Assembly (NCBI GenBank): GCA_036674765.1
Contig: JARVKI010000011.1
Coordinates: forward strand, 124,001-188,000
DNA length: 64,000 bases
From: Seiridium cupressi
Taxonomy: Eukaryota > Ascomycota > Sordariomycetes > Amphisphaeriales > Sporocadaceae
Direction: 5' to 3'
The translations under genes were made by a program, and so were the position numbers. The notes under the pieces were generated by a model that saw only the letters and a program-made list of their open reading frames with translations, ran no database searches and was not told the origin of the DNA. This document shows, piece after piece, positions 1-11,608 of the stretch (the stretch's first letter is position 1; each line of letters opens with the position of its first letter).

Positions 1-2938
1 CTGGGACGGGCGGATGAGTCCAGTAACCTTGGCAAGTATCTAATGCGCGGTCCACACTCCCTAGTAAGGTTGGTGGTGTCTCAGGGTGTTGCCCAAGCGG
101 TCAATACACATGGGTTAGATAGTGTGGTTTTTCTTATTTCTATGTAACGACACCGACTATAAGCCACTCTCGAAACACCCTCCGCATGCCAACAACTGTA
201 CTAAACACCGTTACGGAAAATGCAGTGCCTAATTCTGGAGGCAACAGACTCCGACTCTGGTCTCTGCGGCATTTTCAACGTTGCGCTTGCGCAAATTTCT
301 CTCTCATTGAAACGCTTGACCCAATATAGCCGGCGTCGCATCCGCCAACCTGGAGAAGCTTCCAAAGCGGTGGATACAGACCGCGAACACCTTATACTTC
401 GATATAACCTTGCGGGCGAACCTTAGCAATGCATTGATCGACAAATGGTCTACCTGTGAATAACGAACAAAGCCAACTCTCTGTCCGCGTTCTCGTCATG
501 TCGAATTGCTTGTCCAATGGATTTCGATACATGTCCATTTTCGACGTATCACTTCGAGACCTCCTGTAATCTGGACAACCCCTGTCTATTGTATATGGCG
601 CAAGCAAACAAAGCAACTGTTTAAAAATTCTCAAGCCGAGTAAAAACAGTTAGTCACACGGTGTCACACGGTGTTCTATTTCTTCTGTAGTACTGCAACC
701 TGCTACGACTGTTATGGCTATACGCTCCGAGTCCCGTACCACGTGTGGCTGAAAAGACAGGAGTGTACGGCCCTCGGGGGAAAAAAGTTAGAAAAAAAAA
801 AAGTTATGCAACTTGAGACACGGCAGCCAGCATATGACCACCAAACCTATTTGCAGGGATCATTTTCAGACGAAGTCGCCGGCGGCCATGATCAGCTGGG
901 ACTTGACCTGCGCATTTACTTAGCATTGATGTTGGACAACAGAATGCGAGCTGAACAATGAGGTTGACATGTGCATGGATCACTCCCACGTAGGCAAGCA
1001 CCAGCGACAGTATCATCATCATGGTCATCATGCGAGTGGCCTTGTTGGTATGCAAGAGTGTGCACTGTTACATGGCTTCAGTTATGCTGTCAGATGTGAC
1101 GAACCTCAAAAGTACGAGGTCGGAAAAGTGTTCCGCCGCGTCTAACGGCGTCACGTACCTACGCCAATTGCAAAGACGACCGTTGCGGCGAGCACCCAAC
1201 CCGTCCCTCCACCAATACAAGGCCGACGATACCTTCCCAGACCCAACTAGTCAGCCGGATCGTGCCTCATCTGCGTTCGGTGCGTTGAATTCCATGCCTG
1301 TGTGGACTAGCTAGGGGGTCCCTCCTTTTCCGGTTCCGGCAGCTTGGGCAGCGACACATATACTACCACCACCACCACGCCGCACCCATCCAGCGGGTGA
1401 AGCGAAACTGTATTCAGAAGCGAGGCTGCTGTAAAATACTGGCCATTAACCCCATGTGCTTTGCTGCACAATTCCCACCCCATCGCTATAAATCCCGCCC
1501 AATTACGGCACCGATGTAGGACGCCGGTATATATGGTTTCAATATTCAGAAATACACAAATCCCTATTTGACACGAGAATTGTTCTGCCGCCCCGCGTGA
1601 CAGCTTCCAAGACTGCGTTGCGTGTTTAGGGCTTCTCGGCTCCTCCGCCGGCTTTCAATGATGCGAAAAGTAGCATGCAGTAGCTCGTCTGCATAGCGAA
1701 AGAGGCCTGTCCATGACGGCCATGTGCGGGAGATCTAAGATGAAAGTGCTACCGCAGACCGCAGCAACGGCGCGCGGCGGATGGACATGGAATCGCTGTG
1801 TAAATCCGTTGCGCAGAGTTCCAATGCATTGGCGTTCCCGTTCGTTCGTCCCAACGGGCCTCTCCGGGACTCCATAAGGGACCTCGGACCCCACCTGAGG
1901 GCAAGTGAGCATCATCCTCCTCGACCTGCCCCTACGATCCCCTATGTTGTTCTGCTGTGCGGTGACCACCTTTCGTCCTGTTTTCGGCGCGACGTAACCG
2001 GCAGGTCAAATGTCCGAGTCCGGAATAGCACATATGACATAATTTGATGAGTTGTACAAGCTTCGCAATCAGATCCTGCAGAACCCTTGGGTCATGTTAC
2101 TGGGCGCGGGCAGGGCGTTGGGCAATTGGGCACCCAAACCGCGGCTCGCATGCCTGTGCCGGATACCTCGAAACAGTAATAAGGAGGTCAGCAACCTTAT
2201 CGAGTGCACTAGCGAATCCGCTTATGAAGCTTTTGGGGTTCAATGTACGTAGGCCTCGGGGTTTCAGTTGGAGAGCTGACTTCTAATTTCCCAGCTCAAG
2301 TTGATACCACACATGAGGCGGAGCCCGCGGACACTTTAGTGATGCGAGTTACTGCAGAGTGCATTAGTCTGACAGGTATTCTGGCATGATCTGTTCCCGA
2401 GCCCAACCTCCGGGTACATAACAAGATAGGACAAAGTGAAGGGGGTGTCCTAAGCCCTCAAACCCTCCATGTTTGGAGGCCAGACATTACGCCTCAATGA
2501 TAGCATCAGACCACTAAAGGAGTATGGGCACCTTGTCATCGCTCTTACCGATGACATCGTCAATATACAAAGCGGTTAGCTACCTATCCTCCCACCCGTC
2601 TGGTCTATTTACAGTACACTGCCTGACACTCTAAAATGGATGCGCTACTACTCGCGCATATATCATGCCTCCGCCACACGTAACATAACGGCATCCGTAT
2701 GTATGGTGCAAATATTACAAGGGGTTTATCTGTGGAGAGAAGAGAGGGTGTTGTTGGGTTCCTTCGAACCGTTTCATCGAGTCATTGAATCCCATCGCCT
2801 AGAACGCCGCCGAATATTCGCCCTCCTTGCCGCAAATGCTATAACCAATGTAAAATCTCTATGATGTATGCAGACTGTGGCCGATGGGGGCTATGGTGGT
2901 GTATCTTCCCGGTTAGCTCTGTCGCTTCGTGCAATGCC
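1..2938. other. Gene-poor stretch, no supported gene
   Basis: About 2.9 kb in which I find only short open frames with no recognisable protein character on either strand. There is a short ACC run near 1363-1380 and an A-rich run near 780-804. No transposon reading frame, terminal repeat or RNA gene was recognised. Confidence 0.5.
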
Positions 2939-5900
2939 TTAATCGTCGTTGCTGTCGCTCTTCGCGTCATGTTGCTTTTTCCACTCGCAGATCTTGCAGT
3001 TGTTGGCCGCTTCCTTGTCCAAGTCGGGGAAAACAAGGTCGAAGACATCGCTGTACCAGCTGGCTGGCCGGCCTTCCATACCCTCTTTGATATTCTGTGT
3101 ATTCATTGTCAGTATGGCCAAATTCAGAGTAAACAAGTATTAATCCAAAGAAACGTACCTCTGGAAGTTCGAGCCAGTCGGAAATATTGTCCTCCGGGAA
3201 GATGATGAGCTTGCAGCCTGCCCTGCGAGCTGCCACTGTCTTCTCCCTCAAACCGCCTATACGCAGAACTTTACCAGTAAGGGTCAGCTCGCCAGTCATG
3301 GCTACGGTAGGGTTGACAGCTGTCTCCAGCGCCAATGATAGGAGGGATGTCGCCATTGTGATACCGGCAGAGGGACCATCCTTCTGCACTGCCCCCTCGG
3401 GAACATGCAGATGAATTTTTGCCTTGTCGAAATAGTGATTGTCGGTGAACTCCTTGGCCATGAAGGCCTTCGCAAAAGAGTATGCGATTGTTGACGATTC
3501 CTTCATGACCGACTTGAGGTTTCCGGTAATTTCGAGGCCTGGCCGGCTGCTGGGCCTCAATGCAGACTGCAATATCGACTCGATATACATGGCAGAGCCG
3601 CCCATTTGAGTCCAGGCAAGGCCCATCGTCACGCCAGGTGGTGTAACGTCGTACAACCGGTCCGAGGTGAAGACTGGAGGACCTACGTAATCCTTCAGGT
3701 TGTCTTTGTCGATGGTAACCTCGACGGAGTCGGGTACAGAGAGGGCCACCCTTGGTTTTTCCGTGGTTTCTTGTTCCGTTGCTTCGGTGGATACCGGATC
3801 CTTATTCTCCTTCTCCTTCTCCTTTTCAGACTCCTCCAAAGCCGCTTTGCCGTCGGCAGTGAGTGCCTGCGACTCGGGAAGAACATCTTCACCAAGGTCT
3901 TGCACAATTTTCAAGGCAGACTTCCGGAAAACCTTCTCGATCTGCTTTTTGAGGTTACGAACACCCGATTCGCGGCAATACGACTTGATCAATTCGTCAA
4001 TCGCATCATCCGACAATGTCACGTTCGCCTCTTTCAAGCCAGCCAGCTCCTTCGCAGCGGGTGCAAGATACCGATCAGCGATCGCCTTCTTCTCATCAGA
4101 AACATAGCCAGATAGTCGGATGACCTCCATTCGATCAAGAAGAGGCCTTGGGATCGTGTCGGTCATATTGGCCGTGCAAACGAACAGAACCTTTGATAGA
4201 TCCACCGGCACATCCATATAATGATCCAAGAAGGAGCTGTTCTGCTCAGGATCCAAGAGTTCTAGTAGAGCGGAAGAAGGATCTCCCTGATATCCTCTCC
4301 CGATCTTATCGATCTCATCGATGAGGATGAGAGGATTCTCTGTTTGGCATTTCTTCAATGCTTGGATCACTCGTCCTGGCAGGGCGCCAACATAAGTCCT
4401 CCGATGACCCTTGATTTCCGCGACGTCTGTGAGACCGCCGACGCTGAAGCGGTAATACTGGCGGTTGAGAGCCCTGGCTATCGATTTGCCAATGCTGGTT
4501 TTCCCGACTCCGGGAGGGCCGACAAAGCAGAGGATTTTACCTTCTACCGTGCCGCGCAGCTTACCAACAGCAATAAACTCCAAAATCCTGTCCTTAACAT
4601 CTTTCAGGCCATAATGATCTTCATCTAGGACCGTCATAGCATTCTGAATGCCGAAATTCTCGGCGCTTCTCTGTCCCCAGGGAATCTGTGTCAACCAATC
4701 CAGGTAGTTTCGTGTGACATTGAATTCTGATGCAGCCGGTTCCAGATGGGCGAGCTTGTTGATCTCATCGTCAAAGACCTTGCGGACAGCTTCAGGCATT
4801 GCCAGCTTGTCCGCCTTCTCTTTGAATTTTTCGACCAGCTTATCCTTGCCGTCAGACTCAATGCCTAGTTCTCGGCGAATGCCCTTCATCTGCTCCATAA
4901 GCCAATACTCGCGTTGCCTCTTCGTGATTTTCTGTTCAACATCCTTGGTAATCTTGGATTGAAGTTGAGCATTCATGAGCTCCTTCTTCAAAACGACAAG
5001 TGCTTTTTGCATCCTTTCCTCGACGTCCAAGCTTGCCAGTACCTCTTGTAACTCAGCTGGCTCACCTGCAGAAACTGCGGCTGCAAAATCCGCGAGCTTC
5101 GCAGGTTCAGAGCTGACGTTTCCTGTGGATGAGCTCATGCTGAAAGTCGAGATCTGATCGCGGAACAAACTATTCATGGTAGCAACCTCCTTGAACACAT
5201 TCACAATCTCGTTCGTGACGGCCTTGATCACAGAGCTCTTCGGGTCGAAAGGCTGCTCAGCGAGGTTCTCCACGTTGACCAAACTAACATTGTACTTCCT
5301 CAGGAACGACGTCGGCTCATATTTCTCTGCTTGAGAGTCGGATTTAGGTGCAATGGCACCCTCCTCGAAACTCGCGACCACATCACCCTTCTTCTCTCGT
5401 TGGACTTCCTCGTCGGTCTTAGCGGGAATCGGCTCAGGTTCAGGGGTAGACTCGGGTGTAGGCTCGGGGGTAGTCTCAGCCTTCTTGGCATCTTGTCCGG
5501 GTGGGATCAAAGTAGAGAGCTTTATGCGGCGGTGTGGATAAAGGATTGCGGTAAGGCTGCTGGTCTCTCCATGGACTGGGAAAGCACTTGTGATCTGCGC
5601 AAATACACCCGTATCATAGACGTCTTCCGGATTTCGGATAACATCCTCATCTGCGTTCTCGTCCTTGAAGAGGAAAGCACCAATATATGGCTGTCCCCTC
5701 TTGATCATTTCCATAATAGCCGCAGATACCTGTGGATCCTTAATCGTGATTGCTTTATAGAAACCTGGAAACAATGGCCGCTTCGCGATCGGAATTGCCA
5801 TAACCTGGGGGTATACTTCAGGCACTACCGGCTTCTGGAGTGCTTTGTCGGTTCCGGATTTGCGGCCTTTTCGTCCTCCATCCCCAGGGCCATCATTGCC

Positions 5901-6341
5901 AGACCCGGACGACGCACCGCCGGCAGCACTGCTCCCCTTTCCATCTACGGCATCTCCTTGGCCATCCTTTGGTCCGGGCGCAGGAGTGTCTGAAGTGGAA
6001 CTTTTGGCCTCACTGACCCCTTCGGCAAGCTCCTCAGACCTGTTTTGCTCTTCCAGGTTGGCCTTCACCTCCTCTTCCGATAAGGGCTCGACTTGCTGGT
6101 TGAAGAAGTCGTTGTCCTTCTCTTTGCTCCTAAGAGCCGAGGTAGAGAAACTGGCCGGGGACGTGCCCTGTCTCCTTGCTACCACCGAGAGTGAGCACGC
6201 GACATGTCTTTCGGACTGGGCGCGTGGTCTGAGGATCTGGGTGGTATATAATCGCGTTATCGACGTGCTGGTCAGCCTGTGCGCGTATCTTGACGAGCCT
6301 TTAACAGCAAGCTGTCGCGACAGATGCTGACGGCAAAGCAT
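2939..6341 (-). CDS. PIM1: Mitochondrial Lon protease (ATP-dependent serine protease)
   Basis: Two exons, 6341-3159 and 3094-2939, give 1,112 aa. The intron (3095-3158) starts GTACGT, ends CAG and is phase 0; splicing restores the conserved junction ELPE/NIKEGM near the C terminus. An upstream in-frame extension exists, but the ATG at 6341 opens an Arg/Ser/Leu-rich stretch typical of a mitochondrial targeting signal. Order: presequence, low-complexity acidic and Gly-rich segment (about 80-165), Lon substrate-binding domain (about 178-480) with a Pro/Glu-rich insert (about 288-310), AAA+ module with Walker A GPPGVGKT (608-615) and Walker B LILIDEID (671-678), then the protease domain with catalytic Ser991 (KDGPSAG) and Lys1034 (GGLREK). 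It degrades damaged and oxidised matrix proteins and supports mtDNA maintenance. The C terminus carries a fungal tail with a CKIC motif. It is divergent from the NECAP-like gene. Confidence 0.96.
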
Positions 6342-6829
6342 CGTGGCGGGTATTCGCGAGCTCGAAAAACTGGTCCGAAACTCGATAAATGCGAACGGGA
6401 AGTAAAGGAAGGCGCAGTGAGGTGCCCTGCGGCTCAGGTCTTGGAAATCAAATCTGCTAAAAGTACAAGTAGGGACCAGGAAGGAGAGAAAAGTCCCGTG
6501 GCGAGCTATCGTCGAAATTGTAGCTGCGGCCTCGTCATGGAATATTATTATTAAGCTCAGAGCTCGAACAATGACGCTACCTTTTTGCGCCGGTGCTAAG
6601 GCCAGGTCCACCGACAAGACCCAATCAGCCCCTCGTCGGCGTTACCATCTTCCGACTACGAACCCCTGACACAAGCACGCCGCCGTCGGGACCCTTATTC
6701 ACGGCCGAACACCCCTCATTGTTAGGCCCGTCTCGTCACTCGTTCTCGAAGTTATATTCGGTACTGCTTTGGCTAGAGGTTGACTGACAGGCCTGAATTG
6801 AGTTAGCACACGCTTCAGTTTCTTGCACA
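6342..6829. promoter_or_regulatory. Shared divergent promoter, Lon / NECAP-like
   Basis: The two start codons face away from each other across 488 bp. A CCAATCA pentamer-plus sits at 6621-6627. CCAAT is the target of the fungal HAP complex, which commonly controls genes for mitochondrial proteins, so it may act on Lon. No TATA box stands out. The regulatory role is inferred. Confidence 0.4.
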
Positions 6830-7633
6830 ATGGAATCGATTGACCCCGCCACCGGTCAGACTTTACCCGCAGACTCGATCCAACGGGTCTTGTTCATCAC
6901 CAACAAGGTGCATGTCTACAACATTCCACCCATGGTACCCGGCAAGGGCCATGTAGCCGCAACATGGACAGCCGATGGAAACAAACGTCAGATTTTTACC
7001 GCAAGGCTGCGCGTAATTGAGACTTCAATTCCTCAGCCCGATGGCGGTGAGAAGGTGAAGACAGACATTGTTTTGGAGGATACCGGCAATGGCCAGCTCT
7101 TCGCTGCTGCGCCCTACGTCACACCAGCTGTCGTGGAGTCGGCATCTGATAGTTCGCGGTTTTTTGCTTTGAGAGTTCAGGATGAGGCTGGACGAAAGGC
7201 ATCACTAGGCATTGGCTTCGAGGAGAGGACCGAATCCTTCGACTTTGGCGTTTCCTTGCAGGAAGCGAGGAAAGGCTTGGACTGGGAGCAGAGCGGACCG
7301 AGTGGCAAGAAGCCCGCAATCGAGAGAAAGCAGAGCGAAGAGAAGCGTGACTACAGCTTGAAAGAAGGAGAGACCATCACGGTCAATTTGCCTGGAAGGT
7401 TTCAGCGCCGAAGGCCTGATCCTGAGCCACAGTCCAATGCACCACTGTCTTCATTCTCCTTGGCACCTCCTCCATCGGCCTCGTCATCGAGAGGCTCTGG
7501 TATCCTACCTCCACCGCCCAGTGCGTCACACACCCACTCACAACAAACACCAAGTCAAAACGCGCAAAGTTCGGGGCAACCTTCAGCAGCAGAGCTAGGT
7601 TTCGACGATGGGAAATTCGGTGAATTCGCCTGA
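6830..7633 (+). CDS. NECAP-like adaptin-ear-binding coat-associated protein
   Basis: Single exon, 267 aa, starting at the first ATG after the divergent promoter. Residues 1 to about 180 form the NECAP PHear domain (DUF1681). Recognisable blocks are the N-terminal IQRVLFITNKVHVYNIPP, the RQIFTARLRV strand, LFAAAPY, SSRFFALRVQDE and the signature GIGFEERTESFDFGVSLQEA, followed by the KEGETITVNLPG strand. The C-terminal 85 residues are Pro/Ser-rich and end in an acidic/aromatic DDGKFGEFA that resembles a short clathrin-adaptor-binding tail. NECAPs bind AP-2 and clathrin coats and help endocytic vesicle formation at the plasma membrane. Family length in fungi is usually 240-290 aa, so the gene looks complete. 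Confidence 0.93.
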   Translation: MESIDPATGQTLPADSIQRVLFITNKVHVYNIPPMVPGKGHVAATWTADGNKRQIFTARLRVIETSIPQPDGGEKVKTDIVLEDTGNGQLFAAAPYVTPAVVESASDSSRFFALRVQDEAGRKASLGIGFEERTESFDFGVSLQEARKGLDWEQSGPSGKKPAIERKQSEEKRDYSLKEGETITVNLPGRFQRRRPDPEPQSNAPLSSFSLAPPPSASSSRGSGILPPPPSASHTHSQQTPSQNAQSSGQPSAAELGFDDGKFGEFA

Positions 7634-8006
7634 GCTATGTGCAGGCTATAAGGTCATGCAAACATCATTTGCTTAGACATCGAGGAAGGCCCAGCCTCCT
7701 GTCATTATTCGCATCTCGCCCGAACCTCGAGCTCTCCAATTTTCAGGCATTATGGACCTGGACATCATCAAGAAGTTGCAACAGTACGCCTAAATCACTC
7801 AACAGCATAACCCAAACACTGGTGGCTTTCCTCTATTCCTGACGCTCGACTCCAAGCAAACTGCAGGGATGGGAGGCTGTTCCGTCTCCGACTTAATAGG
7901 GAAGCAGAATGGGCGCTTCCTGAAACAACATCATAATTCGCGTCCTCCTGTCTCCACACAGTTGAACCCCAGTCCTCTAGTTGTCTAGCATCCAAGCACC
8001 TGGCAA
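7634..8006. other. Short convergent intergenic region
   Basis: It lies between the NECAP-like stop codon and the uncertain minus-strand ORF. The minus-strand frame that overlaps it (7795-8316) may be coding; see the next entry. Nothing else was seen. Confidence 0.4.
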
Positions 8007-8720
8007 TTACGGCCCTCGACTCCGCCGTGTGCAAATGATGATGTTGCTGGTACCCTCTGGTGTTTGTGTGTTGTCGATATTGACCATGTTCACCTGGAAG
8101 TCCCTGGTATTCGTTCGCAACAGAATCGCCGCCTTGATTACCAATGGGCAGGGGAAATGAAACCCAGTGTTGCATAGGTGGATAGTATGTGATTCCGGGA
8201 TAATGCTCAGGCGCCCAATGGTCCTGCGAGAATCTTGGCCAGTTTGCAGGTTGGTTCCAACCCCATCGAGAAAACCAATTATATTCGCTTCGTCTCTTTC
8301 CCTCCGGATAGCACACCAGCGTTCTCGGCTCTGTATCTCGATATGAAGCTCGCCTAGCCGCAGCGTAATTGCCTTCTGGTCTTCCAGACTGTCACAAATT
8401 CTCTTCCTGAGCCATTGCTGTTCTTTCCTGGCGTCATTGCGCTCTTTCCCTTCGAGGTGGGAGATTCTTTCGTCATAGTATGCGAGCTGGCGGTAAAGAT
8501 GCGTGGCCCACTCGTCCACAAAATTCAAGTGATGAGCAAGACACTCACGCTCTTGGTGAAGCACTCTAAATGGGCGGGGTTCAAGGGCAATGAGCATAGA
8601 GCGATTGGAAGACCAGTAGTCAGGCGCGGCATGCCTTCCGTTGTGTGATTGATGCTCGAAGTTTCTGGGCGGGGTCTGGGGGAAGTAGGGATGGTGTCTA
8701 TCAGCGTGGAAGGGGTGCAT
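8007..8720 (-). CDS. Uncertain protein with coiled coil; possible frameshift or missed splice
   Basis: The first in-frame ATG is at 8720 (the frame is open further upstream but only with a non-ATG start). The N-terminal 50 residues are His/Pro/Asn-rich. Residues about 60-150 are charged and heptad-like (segments such as YRQLAYYDERISHLEGKERN and RICDSLEDQKAITLRL), consistent with a coiled coil. From about 8320 downwards the overlapping frame 8316-7795 looks more protein-like (Trp, Tyr, Pro and Gln-rich) than the frame that continues to 8007. That suggests a frame change, but I found no intron with matching phase. No family was recognised. Treat the 3' half as unresolved. It could be a lineage-specific gene or a decaying one. 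Confidence 0.35.
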   Translation of the reverse strand: MHPFHADRHHPYFPQTPPRNFEHQSHNGRHAAPDYWSSNRSMLIALEPRPFRVLHQERECLAHHLNFVDEWATHLYRQLAYYDERISHLEGKERNDARKEQQWLRKRICDSLEDQKAITLRLGELHIEIQSRERWCAIRRERDEANIIGFLDGVGTNLQTGQDSRRTIGRLSIIPESHTIHLCNTGFHFPCPLVIKAAILLRTNTRDFQVNMVNIDNTQTPEGTSNIIICTRRSRGP

Positions 8721-9554
8721 ATTGCTATTTCGGCTTGTGTAGCGGCCGTTTCTGGACTTTGACGACCTTGTCAGAGAGGACGGTTCTGTATACTGATTTT
8801 CAACATAGGAATTGGAAGTTATATCGAAGTCAAGGATCACTCAACTAAGCCTGCCACGACCAAAACACTGAGGCGTAGCCCCTGCTGCAAACCATGAGAG
8901 AAACTAGGCATCTACATCCGTGTGACGTGAAAACTCTTTGTTCATTCGTTCGTTCTATACTTAGCTAGATCCAAGAGTATGTGTTGAATCCTTCACTCCA
9001 TCTGAGAACCATGATTTTGGCACAAAGACTGAGACTATTATTCCAAGAACTGCAATGAATAATGAAAATTATGGCCGCATATATCTTTACACTTGCTAAA
9101 TGTGACTGTGGATCTTGCCAACCGCTGATATCTTTATTCGTAGTCCAGGTATCACAGTCCAAACATAGAAATCCACATCCCCGGACACCGCCTTATTAGA
9201 AACATTGATTAAAACAAGCAGTCGAACACACCCGTTAAGTCGATCAATACATTGTCCTCTACGTTTGTAGTTCAGCTGAGCCCGTTATGGTGGCGTGAAA
9301 CATGGACGAGGTATAGAAAATGCATGTGGATTCAAAGAAATTGGGGGAAAACTAGCGGGTATGTCTATTAGTCCACGTCTTCGGAATTGAACGTCTTCGA
9401 AATTGACATCGTACGACAGATGACTCCAGACTTTATTTTGAGCTTTCCCCCACACCAATGGCGATGCTTCCACAGACAGAGTTGTCTACAACGGCTCCAC
9501 TACTATTCTCACAATACACAATAGTCATACAAAAATAGACAAGGCTCCATGATT
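8721..9554. other. Intergenic, nothing recognised
   Basis: About 0.8 kb upstream of the coiled-coil ORF and downstream of the radical SAM gene. Only short open frames are present and no motif or repeat was recognised. Confidence 0.45.
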
Positions 9555-10741
9555 TCAGAGAGCAAATCCGTCATGTTTTGGCGGATCATTGAATCTCCAC
9601 AGCCCAGCCCGCTCCGCCGCCCTCCTAACACTGCCGACTTCCTGCTCCGTAACCGCCCGGTTGATCTCAGCATACCTGACTTCGTCCTTCTCCTTTCCGC
9701 CCGCCTCCACACCACCTGGATCGACCACCCTCCGCCGCCTCGGCTTCCCCACGTGGGCAGCGGGTCGGTACTGCTCCATGATATTGACGAAGACGTCCCG
9801 GCCCAAGTTCTCGGCCAAGTATCTCATAATGAGCTCGCCCTCGGCCTCCTTACCTGGCATGACCAGATGGCGGACCAGCACTCCTTTCTTAGCGATCCCA
9901 TCGGCGGTGAAGCACAGATCGCCAACCTGATCATGCATAGCTTTGACGCTCTCGCACGCCGTCTTGGCGTAATCTTCGGCCTTCAGCAAGCGCTGACTAG
10001 TGGCCTTGTTCCAAACTTTGAAGTCAGGCAGGTAGATATCAACAAGCCCGTCCATGAGCTCGAGCGATTCAATCGAATCGAAGGCCGAGGTGTTGTAGAT
10101 CACGGGGATTTTGAGGCCCATGTCCCGTGCCGCGAGGATGGACAACGCGACCTGCGGTACAACGTGCTCTGGCGTGATGAGATTGATATTGTGCACACCA
10201 CCTGTCTCCTGGAGCTTCATGTACCATTCTGCAAGCTCTTCCGGAGTGAGATCCATCCCATTGCGCTGATGTGCAATGTCATGGTTCTGGCAGAATGTGC
10301 AGCGTAGATTACACCCAGAGAAGAACACAGAACCCGAGCCATTGTGGCCCTGAATGCATGGCTCTAAGGTGCTTGTTAGTTTGCATAGATCTCACATCTT
10401 ATCGTTGAGGTTGAGTGCCTACCTTCGCCAAAATGGGGCGCAATGACGTTTACCTTGACATCAGATCCAATGAGACACATTCCCGTTGTCTCATATCTGT
10501 TGACACCACACAGCCTAGGACACAGGTTGCAATTACGTAGATGTGAATACGCCTTCGAACGTTTCTTTGCGGCATCAACTGAGCTAAGGAGTTGATACCT
10601 CGGGATATAATCCTCGAGCAAGAATGGCGGAGCAAGATGGAGCGATCTTTTCGCAGGCCCAAAAAGTGATGGCAAGTATGTTTGATGCTTGACCCTTTGA
10701 GTCGTCCGAAACGCCTTACTTGATAACATCGTGATGGGCAT
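9555..10741 (-). CDS. Radical SAM protein, PflX / pyruvate-formate-lyase-activase-like
   Basis: Two exons, 10741-10423 and 10363-9555, give 375 aa; the 59-bp intron is GTAGGC...TTAG, phase 1. Splicing joins NVIAPHFGE to EPCIQGHNGSGSVFFSGC, a continuous family signature. The 4Fe-4S cluster motif CxxxCxxC is C124, C128 and C131 (CNLRCTFC). A second cysteine set lies upstream (C71, C74, C78, C89 in CNLCPRLC and GMC), typical of the COG1313 branch. Conserved LITPEHVVPQ, DIYLPDFK and VLVRHLVMPG follow. The basic N terminus may be an organelle-targeting sequence. The family is known mostly from bacteria and archaea and resembles glycyl-radical-enzyme activases. No glycyl radical enzyme is present in the window, so the fungal substrate is unknown. 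The last 60 residues are Arg/Glu-rich and less conserved in appearance. Confidence 0.9.
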
Positions 10742-11608
10742 GCGACATCACTGCTGTCTATTGAGACATCTGAGATACCAGCCCGGTGGGATTGCGGAGA
10801 ATGGACCGCCTTCCAAAGAGAATAGTGGTTTTGGTGAGCTGGCAATCTTGTTCTGACCGTGCTTGGGCTGTGAGATTGGTCAACAGCCCACGACAGTTCT
10901 TAGACGGGCTTCCCCAAGTTCTTTCGAGAAGACCTCTCTCACAATGCCAATGAGCCTGTTCGGATATTCGATTTCTGATTCGTGATGTAGTATAGCGTTC
11001 GCCACTTATCGTATCTTCTCGCTACGATCGATAGAGACGAACCGCCGAACCGGGAATTTGAAGAGGTTAGAAACTCTCCGGCCGAACTGCCGCTGTCAGC
11101 CGGGTTATGACGCTACGGAGACCCCGCAGCACCGGCTTGGCGACTGCGTTGTAGAGCACCTACAGTACAACTAGGTACCTATGTATTGTCTGGCAATTCG
11201 AGGAATACTCCTAGAAGTTAAAAGCTCCGAGGCTATAGAAATATGTAATATGATGAAATTTGTGACCCAGGCCGTCGTTCCTAGTCTGCAAAGGCTGTCA
11301 TCGATTACTCAGCTCGTGCGGCTCCGTGATGCTCGGAGTTACGGAGAATATCCACGCTGTTGGGGAAACTATTCCCCTACGTCACCTTAGGGCTTTAGTT
11401 GAAGCCAAACAGACCGTATGAGAGATTGGAGGTCCAAGTATAAGAACAGAGCGGCCCTTCGTGTCGAATTGAACCCATTCAAATTAAAGTCAATCCAGAA
11501 AGGCATATGCCTCCTTTATGACACATCCAACTGGTCTCGCTATCCGATATTCGCATATACTAGAATCCTAACTATTCAAATTTCATACTCAGGTCCTATC
11601 AGATCATA
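10742..11608. promoter_or_regulatory. Divergent intergenic region, radical SAM / dehydrogenase
   Basis: About 0.87 kb between two genes transcribed away from each other, so it should hold both promoters. No clear TATA box or regulator site was recognised, and the small frames inside look non-coding. Confidence 0.4.

Noticed and set aside
3606..6330. Long plus-strand open frames opposite Lon (3606-4115, 5331-5993, 5845-6330)
   Set aside because: They are antisense to a well-conserved coding sequence, and their composition simply mirrors the Lon codons.
9549..10307. 252-codon plus-strand frame opposite the radical SAM gene
   Set aside because: It is antisense to conserved coding sequence, with no family character and no independent promoter.
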